Positions 22,190 through 29,014 of a stretch of DNA of 32,601 nt are shown in pieces. The position numbers and the translations under genes are program-made. The number at the start of each line of letters is the position of its first letter. The first letter of the stretch is position 1. Under the pieces are notes generated by a model, which was not told the DNA's origin, searched no databases, and worked only from the letters and a program-made list of their open reading frames with translations. This stretch comes from Ellagibacter isourolithinifaciens (GTDB taxonomy: Bacteria > Actinomycetota > Coriobacteriia > Coriobacteriales > Eggerthellaceae). The stretch lies in NCBI RefSeq assembly GCF_008831035.1, contig NZ_WAJR01000027.1, positions 1 through 32,601 on the forward strand. Direction: 5' to 3'.

Positions 22190-22897
22190 ATGACGAGCGC
22201 CGCGCAGCTTTTGAGCGAGCAGGACCATAGGGACACGTGGTCGCTTACGATCGGCAAGGACATGTCGGATGAGGATATCGAGTTCGTGCGCGAGGCGGGA
22301 GCGAAGCTTCGCGAGCTGAGCCAGCGTTACCGCGCCGCGCTGCGCGAGATGGTCGTCCGCTTCGAGATTCTCGATCAGGATTTGAACCTGCGCAAAGACC
22401 GCACGCCCATCCATCATGTCGAATCGCGTGTGAAGACCCCCGAGAGCATCATCGAGAAGATTGGCCGCTACGGCAAGGAGCGCACGCTCGAGAACATCGA
22501 GAAGTACATCATGGACATCGCGGGCATCCGCGTGATCTGCTCCTATATTAGCGACGTGTACAACCTGTTCGACCTGCTGCAACGCCAGGACGACCTGGAA
22601 ATCGTCACGGTCAAAGACTATATTGCTAACCCCAAGCCCAACGGGTATCGCAGCTTGCATGTGATCGTCCGCATTCCCGTGTACTTCCTCGATTCCAAGC
22701 AGATGGTGCCGGTCGAGATTCAGCTGCGCACCGTCGCCATGGACTTCTGGGCAAGTCTCGAGCACGACCTGAAGTACAAGGCGAAGCGCGAGATCGAGGG
22801 CATCGATTCCTACGGCGAGCTGAAGGATTGCAGCCGCATCATCGAAGACGTCGAAGCGCGCATGCAGATCCTCGCGCGAGCGCTCGACTCCGAATAG
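22190..22897 (+). CDS. Small alarmone synthetase (RelA/SpoT synthetase domain only)
   Basis: Makes (p)ppGpp from ATP and GDP/GTP. The 235-residue protein has only the synthetase domain: ESRVKTPESIIEKI, DIAGIRVICSY, the GTP-side ANPKPNGYRSLHVI and VEIQLRTVAMDFWASLEHDLKYK (shown in parts), all intact. No HD hydrolase and no TGS/ACT regulatory domain are present, so it matches SAS proteins such as YjbM/YwaC (RelQ/RelP). Start is ATG 22190 with AGGGGAG just upstream, inside the end of mazG. Operon linkage to mazG suggests that synthesis and nucleotide clean-up are balanced together. Confidence 0.93.
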   Translation: MTSAAQLLSEQDHRDTWSLTIGKDMSDEDIEFVREAGAKLRELSQRYRAALREMVVRFEILDQDLNLRKDRTPIHHVESRVKTPESIIEKIGRYGKERTLENIEKYIMDIAGIRVICSYISDVYNLFDLLQRQDDLEIVTVKDYIANPKPNGYRSLHVIVRIPVYFLDSKQMVPVEIQLRTVAMDFWASLEHDLKYKAKREIEGIDSYGELKDCSRIIEDVEARMQILARALDSE

Positions 22898-22921
22898 CAG
22901 GGGCATTTCTCCGCGCGGCCG

Positions 22922-22943
22922 CCGCGTTCTCGCGGTTTTTCTT
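22922..22943 (+). terminator. Short terminator after the alarmone synthetase
   Basis: CCGCG (22922-22926), TTCT loop, CGCGG (22931-22935), then TTTTTCTT. The T-run runs into the -35 of the next gene's promoter. Confidence 0.7.
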
Positions 22944-22972
22944 GACTTGAAGCAAGCTCGAGGTTTTATCAT
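22942..22972 (+). promoter_or_regulatory. Promoter of the Fe-S aldo/keto reductase gene
   Basis: TTGACT (22942-22947) with TATCAT (22967-22972), 19-bp spacing, or TTATCA with 18. The -35 is strong and the -10 moderate. Confidence 0.5.
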
Positions 22973-23001
22973 GGGTGCATTCCAGAGAGAGGAGCACCCA
23001 T
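22971..23001 (+). promoter_or_regulatory. Inverted repeat spanning the promoter edge and start codon
   Basis: ATGGGTGC (22971-22978) and GCACCCAT (22994-23001) form perfect 8-bp arms around 15 nt. The right arm contains the first two bases of the start codon and the middle holds the AGAGAGGAG ribosome site. Because the left arm lies at or before the predicted RNA start, it is more likely a DNA operator than an RNA hairpin. Confidence 0.4.
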
Positions 23002-24124
23002 GAACTCAGATTTCGCGCGCGTGTCGAAGCTCGGCTTCGGCTGCATGCGCCTGCCGCAGACCGACCCGAAGGATCCCACCGCAATCGACATCGAGCACGT
23101 CAAGCAGATGGTCGATACCTACTTGGCCGGCGGCGGGAACTACTTCGACACCGCGTTCGTCTACCACAACGGCGCATCCGAGAAGGCTCTCGGGGAAGCG
23201 CTCGTCGCGCGCCACCCGCGCGAGTCCTACACCATCGCCACGAAATGCCTCGCCTGGGCGTGCCCCGACGAGAAGACGGCGAAGTCGAATCTGCCCACGT
23301 CGCTTGAGCGGCTGGGAACCGACTACATCGATTTCTACCTGCTCCACAACGTGGGCGGAAAGCGCACGAAGGTCTTCGACGATTGGGGGATGTGGGACTT
23401 CGCGCAGAAGGCCAAGCAGGACGGCCTGATTCGCCACGTCGGCTTCTCCATGCACGACGGCCCCGAGACGCTCGATCGCGTACTTACCGACCATCCCGAG
23501 ATGGAGTTCGTGCAGCTGCAGGTGAACTACCTCGATTGGGAAAGCCCGGTCGCGCAATCGCGCCGCTGCATGGAAGTGGCTGCCGAGCACGATGTCCCCG
23601 TCATCATCATGGAGCCAGCCCGCGGAGGGATGCTCGTCAACCTGGCCGATCGCGTTGCGGCGCCGCTGGTTGCCTGCAGCCCCGAGAAAAGCCTCGCGTC
23701 CTGGGCATATCGCTTCTGCTACAACTTGCCGGGCGTGCTCACGGTGCTCTCTGGCATGTCGACGATCGACCAGGTTCGCCAAAACATCGCTGATTTCAAG
23801 GCGAACGAGCCGTTTTCCCCGGAGGAAACCGAGGCGCTTGCCCAGACGCGCGAAATCCTCGAGTCGATTGCGGCGATTCCTTGCACGAACTGCCGCTATT
23901 GCGTGAAGGGGTGCCCGCAGGAAGTCGCCATCCCCGAGATCATGGGGCTTTTGAACCTCGAGGCGCAGGTCGAGAACAACAAGTTCGTGAGCGACTTGTA
24001 CAGCTGGCAGGCGAAGCCCGGTCGCGCCTCCGACTGCATCGAGTGCGGCCTGTGCGAGTCGATGTGCCCGCAGCAGATCGGCATTATCGAGAACTTGAAG
24101 ACCGCCGTCGAGCACTTCGAGTAA
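23000..24124 (+). CDS. Aldo/keto reductase with two [4Fe-4S] clusters
   Basis: Oxidoreductase of 374 residues. The (beta/alpha)8 aldo/keto reductase barrel starts VSKLGFGCMRLPQ and has the catalytic Asp-Tyr-Lys-His set in YFDTAFVYHNG, IATKC and YLLHNV. A ferredoxin-like tail adds two CxxCxxCxxxC(P) motifs, C295/298/301/305 and C346/349/352/356, so two four-iron clusters are expected. These anaerobe-typical fusions link NAD(P)H-dependent carbonyl chemistry with electron transfer; the substrate is not known. ATG 23000 follows GAGAGGAG. It is a single-gene unit with its own promoter. Confidence 0.94.
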   Translation: MNSDFARVSKLGFGCMRLPQTDPKDPTAIDIEHVKQMVDTYLAGGGNYFDTAFVYHNGASEKALGEALVARHPRESYTIATKCLAWACPDEKTAKSNLPTSLERLGTDYIDFYLLHNVGGKRTKVFDDWGMWDFAQKAKQDGLIRHVGFSMHDGPETLDRVLTDHPEMEFVQLQVNYLDWESPVAQSRRCMEVAAEHDVPVIIMEPARGGMLVNLADRVAAPLVACSPEKSLASWAYRFCYNLPGVLTVLSGMSTIDQVRQNIADFKANEPFSPEETEALAQTREILESIAAIPCTNCRYCVKGCPQEVAIPEIMGLLNLEAQVENNKFVSDLYSWQAKPGRASDCIECGLCESMCPQQIGIIENLKTAVEHFE

Positions 24125-24139
24125 GGTCGAGCGGGCTTT

Positions 24140-24192
24140 GGGTGCGGCTGGGCCCAGATGCGCTCCCGGCTGCGTGCAGCGGCGCCGCACCC
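24140..24192 (+). terminator. Hairpin region after the reductase gene
   Basis: GGGTGCGGC (24140-24148) pairs with GCCGCACCC (24184-24192), with a smaller stem GCTGC/GCAGC inside. There is no T-run directly after, so the terminator call is tentative. Confidence 0.45.
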
Positions 24193-24243
24193 CGATTATT
24201 CACGCCTGTAACAAAGATGTAACAGCATCTGGCCTTTTCTTGT

Positions 24244-24287
24244 TCGACAAAGCCTTTGCAAGCCTTTATAGTGAACGAGATATCTCA
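24244..24287 (+). promoter_or_regulatory. Promoter and palindrome of the binding-protein gene
   Basis: TCGACA (24244-24249) and TATAGT (24267-24272) are 17 bp apart, a good promoter with start near 24279. The 10-bp perfect palindrome GAGATATCTC (24278-24287) lies on the start site, a likely repressor site. Confidence 0.65.
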
Positions 24288-24318
24288 TCTTGCTTTTAAT
24301 ATGGAAAGGGGAAGGAAG

Positions 24319-25146
24319 ATGAAAATGAAGAAGCTGGGCGTGGTGCTCGCCGCTGGCGTGCTTGCCGCTTCGCTTGCCCTGTTCGGATGCTCCTCGAACA
24401 GCACCGCGGGCAACGACACCAAGAAGGACGATTCCGCCAAGGCCGATACGAGCTACACGCTTGTCAAGGATGGCACGCTCACGATGGGCACCTCCGCCGA
24501 CTATCCTCCGTTCGAGAACCTCGAGAACGGTGAGGCTGTCGGCTTCGATGTCGATCTGTGCAAGGCTGTTGCCGACGAGCTCGGCCTCAAGTTCGAAGTC
24601 GTCAACAACCAGTTCGACTCGCTGCTCACCGGCCTTGCCGCGGGCGGCAAGTTCGACGTCGTGCTTGCTGGCATGACCGTCGAGCCCGAGCGTGAGGAGC
24701 TTGCCGACTTCACCGACACCTACTACGTCGATGACCAGGCTGTTGCCGTTATGAAGGACGGCGCGATCACCAAGGACAACGCCAAGGAAGAGCTGAACAA
24801 GGCCGGCGTCATCATCGCCGTGCAGTCCGGTACCACCGGTGAGACCTACTGCCGCGAGAACTTCCCGAACGCGACCATCCAGCCCTATGGCAACTCCACC
24901 GATAGCTTCGCCGCTATGCAGGCTGGCCAGGCGACTGCCGTGTGCACCAACGCCGCCGTCGTGAAGAAGATGCTCTCCGAGGCCTACAGCGACGCCCAGG
25001 TCGTCCTCGAGGTTGCGACCGGCGAAGAGTACGCCATTGCCGTGAACAAGGACAACCCGGAGCTCACCAAGGCCATCAACGAGGCCATCAAGAAGCTTCA
25101 GGACGATGGCACCGTCGAGAAGCTCGCTGCCAAGTGGCTCGGGTAA
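24319..25146 (+). CDS. Amino-acid ABC transporter substrate-binding lipoprotein
   Basis: Extracellular, membrane-anchored binding protein (SBP_bac_3 family) of 275 residues. A basic start and hydrophobic stretch lead to the lipobox LFGC at about residue 24, then an Asn/Lys/Asp-rich spacer. The folded part starts DGTLTMGTSADYPPFE and keeps GFDVDLCKAVADELG, VLAGMTVEPEREE and the AVQSGTTGE hinge region of polar amino-acid binders. GGAAGGAAG precedes the ATG at 24319. It ends in its own terminator. The fitting permease and ATPase lie 3.9 kb downstream on the same strand, beyond accessory genes. Confidence 0.94.
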   Translation: MKMKKLGVVLAAGVLAASLALFGCSSNSTAGNDTKKDDSAKADTSYTLVKDGTLTMGTSADYPPFENLENGEAVGFDVDLCKAVADELGLKFEVVNNQFDSLLTGLAAGGKFDVVLAGMTVEPEREELADFTDTYYVDDQAVAVMKDGAITKDNAKEELNKAGVIIAVQSGTTGETYCRENFPNATIQPYGNSTDSFAAMQAGQATAVCTNAAVVKKMLSEAYSDAQVVLEVATGEEYAIAVNKDNPELTKAINEAIKKLQDDGTVEKLAAKWLG

Positions 25147-25221
25147 GCCCCTTGCCGCACGCTGAGCGCCCGTAACGGGCGAGAGCTCGCGTGCCGATAG
25201 CGTTCGAGAATCGCCATTGAC

Positions 25222-25290
25222 GCCCTATCCTGTCCGAGAGCGGCTCGCCGAGAAGCGAGCAAGCTCGAAGCCGGGATAGGGCTTTTCTTT
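25222..25290 (+). terminator. Long terminator of the binding-protein gene
   Basis: GCCCTATCC (25222-25230) pairs with GGATAGGGC (25274-25282), followed by TTTTCTTTT. A side stem GCTCG/CGAGC sits within. The smaller hairpin CGCCCG/CGGGCG lies at 25167-25181. Confidence 0.85.
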
Positions 25291-25378
25291 TCCTGAGTAC
25301 CCGCCGGCCTCCTCGATTTTGATTTGACGAACGGATATTTTAAACTATGTGATAAATGCGAGAAGAAAGGAACACGCG

Positions 25379-26579
25379 ATGAGGATCCCTGGAAAGCAAC
25401 TGGCGACGGGCATGGCAGTTGCACTCGCATGCGCTCTCGGAACTTTTCTCCTTGGCTGGGTGCAGCGGAGCTAAATCCCCTATTCATGACGAAATCGAGG
25501 TCGCGAAGGCAGACATCGCCTCCGACGTGCCGTCGGAGATAATAGAGGGCTGGTCTTTCCTGGCGCAAAACAAGGATGACTCCGAGGCAAAGAGGGCTAT
25601 TGAAGAGTTGGGGGGCATCCCCACGCCGTATGCGAACCTGTACCAGCTCTGGCGCATGGCGGGCAAGGGGAGGATGACCCTGCGCCAGGCGGATGACCTC
25701 GACCGAGAAGAAGAGATTGAGGAATACTTCCAAAATGCGCTTGGCATCAGCATGACGGAAAGCACGGCGGAATACGGAGTCTGCAAGGTTCCGTGCTTGA
25801 GTGCGAGCAACGAGTACGTCAAGTCGGCGACCGATGAGATTTTCGGGAAGGAGGTCATCACCCAGATAAACGCGAACAATTGGTACTACCTGGATAGAGA
25901 CGACTATCCGACCAACCTCGAGCTCCAAGTGCAGGACGTGCCCGAGATTAGCAGTGAAAGCGAGGCCGTTGCTATCCTCGACAAAATTACGGACTACGCG
26001 GGCCTCGGGCAGAAGACCTCCCAGGGCGGAAGCGACGCCGGGCTTTGGTACACCTGCGGCAAGAAGGATGGCGCGACTTGGTATGCGATCTACCACTTGG
26101 AGGCTTCGTCAGTCGGAGACTATCCGATGATTAACGTCTGGGTTTCTGACTGCTTCGCTTCCAATGCAGAATCAGCGCTCAAGAACTACGATCGCAGTGA
26201 GGACTTCGAACTATACGATGCCCTGCTAAGCGGTCGCCAGGAGAGCGAGAAGGCTTCCAGCAGTAGCTCCTCCTCAAACAGTTTGAGCCAGAGCGCGCCG
26301 AAGGACGAAAAGATCACTGAGATCGACGGCAAGACCGTGTGGAAAGTCCAGGCAACCTCTTCGAGCATTCATTTCCTGGGTTCCTTCACGGGGTCTGGTA
26401 ACTTTATTGTTAAGCTCCTGGATTCAAACCAAGACCTTGCGAGTCTCGTTTGCAACGAGATCGGAGACCACAAGCTCGACAAGAGTATCTCCACGTCGGT
26501 GGGAAGTACTTACTACATCCAGATTGAATGCAGCAGCGGCACGTGGAACGTGTCGTGGAGCGGCACGGGCGGAGCGTAG
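25379..26579 (+). pseudogene. Lipoprotein of unknown function, frameshifted at the lipobox
   Basis: From ATG 25379, with AAAGGAA before it, a good signal peptide starts MRIPGKQLATGMAVALACAL and then runs to a stop at 25472. One frame over, the sequence reads LAGCSGAKSP and stays open to 26579. One extra G at 25454-25455 explains both: without it the signal would read FLLAGCSGAK, a perfect lipobox. The mature part (about 375 residues) has an acidic front domain, an Ser-rich linker (ASSSSSSSNSLSQS) and a C-terminal beta domain with GSFTGSGNFIVKLLDSNQD that is shared by various Gram-positive surface lipoproteins. Function is not recognised. Codons are less GC-rich than in the neighbours, suggesting transfer. 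It may be a real null gene, a phase-variable one or a sequencing error. TTGACG at 25324 is a likely -35. Confidence 0.75.
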
Positions 26580-26868
26580 CAAAGAAGCGGGCTCGTTAAC
26601 CAGAGGCTCAACCCATGCGCATGCGCCGTGCCAGAGCGGCGCATGCGGCAACGCGGGATTAACCAGCCTCAGGTTCCTGGGAGCAAGAAGGCTCATCAGG
26701 GTATCGCCCGGCGGAACGAGCGCATTCGACAAATAAAGGCACGAAACCCGTGAAAAAAGCAGATGCGAAGTTTGGCGTTTTCGGCACAGACGCTAGTTAT
26801 TAATCAGGACATCTGCCTGCAATCACTTCCACGAGAGAACAGGCTCCGGAAAGGCAAGGCTCGCTAAT
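26580..26868. other. Non-coding stretch with one strong hairpin
   Basis: No gene is supported. GCATGCGCCG (26619-26628) pairs perfectly with CGGCGCATGC (26637-26646). The motif TTAACCAG occurs on both sides of it (near 26596 and 26662). It looks like remains of accessory DNA. Confidence 0.4.
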
Positions 26869-27365
26869 GCCTTCTCACGTTCATTTTCTACGACCAGGCC
26901 GACGACATCGTGAACGAGGCCCGCAGCTGCGAGAAGCGCTTGCTCGAGAACGGCCTGCCAGATGTCGCGCTCAATTCCGAGCCACCGCTGAACGGCCTCA
27001 AGGGATATGAAGGACTCATGTTAATCAGCGCAGGAAGATGCGTGCCATGTTTTCAGAGCTTGTGCGCCGCCTCCCCATCGGTTACGTCGCGTTTTCGTAC
27101 CGAAGGAGCGAGTTCGAGGACCTGGCGAAGCTCACCACCCGCATGAAACGAGACATATCCAACCCTCAGTTTGTCCTCCTCCAGTTCTTCCAGTCTTTCG
27201 ATGACATGAAGGTCTACTACGACGATGGTCAAGACATTGTTAGGCAAGCGCTCGACCAATCGTTTGTCTTTGTCCTGCCGAAGGGCGTCGTCGAGCGTCG
27301 CAAGACTTTCGCGGTTGGGCTACCGCCTCGAGCAGGTGGCACGTAGCACGAGATTGCCAAATCGA
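26869..27365 (+). pseudogene. DUF3800 protein remnant, N-terminally truncated with two frameshifts
   Basis: Three frames must be joined to recover the protein: LTFIFYDQADDIVNEARSCE to LNGLKGYEGL (26872-27030), then SELVRRLPIGYVAFSYRRSEFEDL through FFQSFDDMKVYYDDGQDIVRQALD (27047-27310), then GYRLEQVA (about 27317-27345). This order and the YYDDGQ motif are those of the DUF3800 family, often found in mobile and defence-linked regions and thought to be RNase H-fold nucleases. The N-terminal D-E-S-G metal motif is missing and a TAA precedes the first segment. It is therefore a dead gene. Confidence 0.75.
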
Positions 27366-27382
27366 ACAAGGGTGTATATAAT
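27354..27382 (+). promoter_or_regulatory. Promoter of the Abi gene
   Basis: TTGCCA (27354-27359) and TATAAT (27377-27382) are exactly 17 bp apart, giving a start near 27389 and a leader of about 67 nt. Confidence 0.8.
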
Positions 27383-27392
27383 ATGCGTCGAT

Positions 27393-27440
27393 GGGCCCGG
27401 GATGACCGCTGATTCAAGTCACCGGGCCTAAATTTGTATT
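27393..27440 (+). promoter_or_regulatory. Leader hairpin with overlapping 9-codon ORF before the Abi gene
   Basis: GGCCCGG (27394-27400) pairs with CCGGGCC (27422-27428), and after a 2-nt bulge TGAC (27403-27406) pairs with GTCA (27418-27421); a U-rich TAAATTTGTATTTT follows. A small ORF, MTADSSHRA, runs from 27402 to 27431 straight through the stem. The structure could act as an attenuator or restrain ribosome access. Whether the small ORF is translated is unknown, as it has no clear ribosome site. Confidence 0.5.
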
Positions 27441-27455
27441 TTCAGGAGAAACCTT

Positions 27456-28196
27456 ATGGCAGACGCATGCGAGCACCCCGAAACCGAAGTGCGGCTCGAG
27501 TGGGCCGAGCGCTGGCTTTCGCCATCAAGGCTTTCCTCTTACCTGAACCTTTGCGGCGGCGACGTCGAACTCGCGCTCGATCTGCACGAATGGAACCTCA
27601 TGCTCGGGCGCGCCCTCATGGGCGACATTGCGCACTTCGAGCTCGCACTGCGCAATGCGTACGATAGGGCCCTCACCGAGCGCTTCGAAGGCGACGAGCA
27701 CTGGCTCTTCGACGCGAGCTCACCCGTGACGCGCCCCATCATGCGAAAGAGCAAGGCGAATAAACTGCGCGACGTGAACATGGTGAACCGCCGAGCCATC
27801 GACGATGCCCGCGGGCGGGCGCACGACCCGGCAAACCCCAATCAGGTGATCGCGGGCCTTATGCTCGGCTTCTGGGCGCACATGACCGACCGCAGCCGCG
27901 AACGAGACCTTTGGATCCCGTATCTGCACGCCGCATGGCCAGCTGGAACCGACAGGGCGAAGCTCAACCTGCAGCTCGAGGCAATCAACAAGCTGCGCAA
28001 CCGTGTCGCGCACAGCGAGCGCCTGTTCAATCCCAGACCCGACGGGTGCTCGCCCGCAAGGGTCGACGCGGTGATGCTCGCCTTGTTCCGCGCTTTATCG
28101 CCGGAGGCTTACGAAGGCCTTTACGGCAACGAGGGCAAGACGACGATTGAGAGATTCCTCGATGACCACCCGTCGCCGATAGATGTGAGGCTATAG
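27456..28196 (+). CDS. Abi-family (abortive infection) HEPN protein
   Basis: A 246-residue all-helical protein of the actinobacterial Abi/Abi_2-like group. The early segment LSSYLNLCGGDVELALDLHEWNL plus HFELALRNAYDRAL is typical of the family, and the catalytic HEPN ribonuclease motif appears as LRNRVAHSERL (R-N-4-H type) at about residues 182-192. AbiD/AbiF-like proteins are thought to halt growth by cutting RNA during phage attack. Both key residues are present, so it should be active. AGGAG (27444-27448) precedes the ATG, and the strong promoter with structured leader suggests tight control. It lies among decayed accessory genes and is the only intact gene of the insert. No partner antitoxin is visible. 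Confidence 0.85.
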   Translation: MADACEHPETEVRLEWAERWLSPSRLSSYLNLCGGDVELALDLHEWNLMLGRALMGDIAHFELALRNAYDRALTERFEGDEHWLFDASSPVTRPIMRKSKANKLRDVNMVNRRAIDDARGRAHDPANPNQVIAGLMLGFWAHMTDRSRERDLWIPYLHAAWPAGTDRAKLNLQLEAINKLRNRVAHSERLFNPRPDGCSPARVDAVMLALFRALSPEAYEGLYGNEGKTTIERFLDDHPSPIDVRL

Positions 28197-28570
28197 CAAA
28201 TCCGCCTGCCGAGTCCGCACGCACCGAATCACCCCTCTCCGAGCCACTCGCTACGAATCCCTACGGAAACCCGGGAGTGATTAAAGGAGCGACCTGCGGT
28301 TTCGCGAATCAATTGAGTCATTCCTGAAATCGCGAATCAAGGGCCTGATTCGCCCAAATTGCGCATGAATCAACCCCTCGGCGGCATGACACGGCACGCA
28401 TCGATAACACTCGGACTGGATTAGTCACTGAGTGGAAATAAGCCAGCCACGTTTTTTGCCGGATAAAGTCGTCTGCGGTGTATCGTGGCGTTCCGAGTAC
28501 CCCAACTTTTGGGATTGACTCAGAGGCGCAATCGACGAACAGGTCGATCGATCGAAAGAAGAGGAATCTT
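28197..28570. other. Non-coding stretch with iteron-like repeats
   Basis: No gene is supported. CGCGAATCAA occurs at 28303-28312 and 28331-28340, the inverted form TGATTCGC at 28346-28353, and a variant CGCATGAATCAA from 28362. Spacing is about 28-31 bp, near three turns of the helix. They could be protein-binding sites. A run of six T at 28452 has no stem before it. Confidence 0.35.
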
Positions 28571-28770
28571 ATGGTGTCTAGGGAAGTTCGCGCTGCCGAC
28601 AGCAAGTTCATTGCGCTTACCCTTCGGCGCAAGCCCGAGGAAATCGGAATCTCCTTGGACGAGCACGGCTGGTCGGATGTTGACGAGTTGGTGCGAGGCA
28701 TTTCCAAAACAAGACCTTTACCCACGACATGCTCGAAGAGATTGCAGCAGCGTCAAGCCGAGCGACGGGG
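28571..28770 (+). pseudogene. KptA/Tpt1 RNA 2'-phosphotransferase remnant
   Basis: KptA moves a 2'-phosphate from RNA to NAD. From ATG 28571 (AGAAGAGGAAT before it) the frame reads ADSKFIALTLRRKPEEIGI, SLDEHGWSDVDELVRGISK, the conserved N-terminal winged-helix part of the family including the R-x-x-P start of the active site. At about 28717 it changes frame; the next part, FTHDMLEEIAAAS, is found two bases over. The rest of the usual 180 residues, including the ADP-ribosyl-transferase domain, is absent. It is thus a truncated, frameshifted gene. The reading frame continues by chance into the permease gene downstream. Confidence 0.75.
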
Positions 28771-28968
28771 TGTGTGGGTCAGACGTGTAGGGCGCTGCCT
28801 GGCAAGGAAATCCCGCTGCGAGCACCCAGGGGCGTTTGGAGGGCCAGAGATAGGTTTTGTAATAGCCTTTGGAGTTATCGGAAATACCAAAACGCAGGTT
28901 GTGGACGTGCTAGAATTGCATGGCCTTTATTATGTAATTAACCGCAGGGCTATGAACTGGATGAGGCT

Positions 28969-28999
28969 CTCTTCGCATTGGCGGAGAGGGCTTTTTAAT
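28969..28999 (+). terminator. Terminator or attenuator just before the permease gene
   Basis: GCTCTCTTCGC pairs with GCGGAGAGGGC (two G-U pairs) around ATTG, followed by TTTTT. It ends some 5 nt before the ribosome site of the permease, so it either ends the kptA remnant's transcript or regulates the permease itself. TATTAT at 28928-28933 is a possible -10 upstream of it. Confidence 0.6.
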
Positions 29000-29014
29000 C
29001 GTAGAGGAACGTAC

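Noticed and set aside
26590-26670. Integron attC-like site (TTAACCAG either side of a stem)
   Set aside because: No core RYYYAAC/GTTRRRY pair in the right layout, no integrase, and no cassette structure.
28303-28373. Possible CRISPR array
   Set aside because: Units are only 8-10 bp, one is inverted, spacing varies and no cas gene is present.
28478-29014. In-frame N-terminal extension of the permease by 179 codons
   Set aside because: It is the KptA remnant and a terminator read through by chance; signal peptide, ribosome site and family match all begin at 29015.
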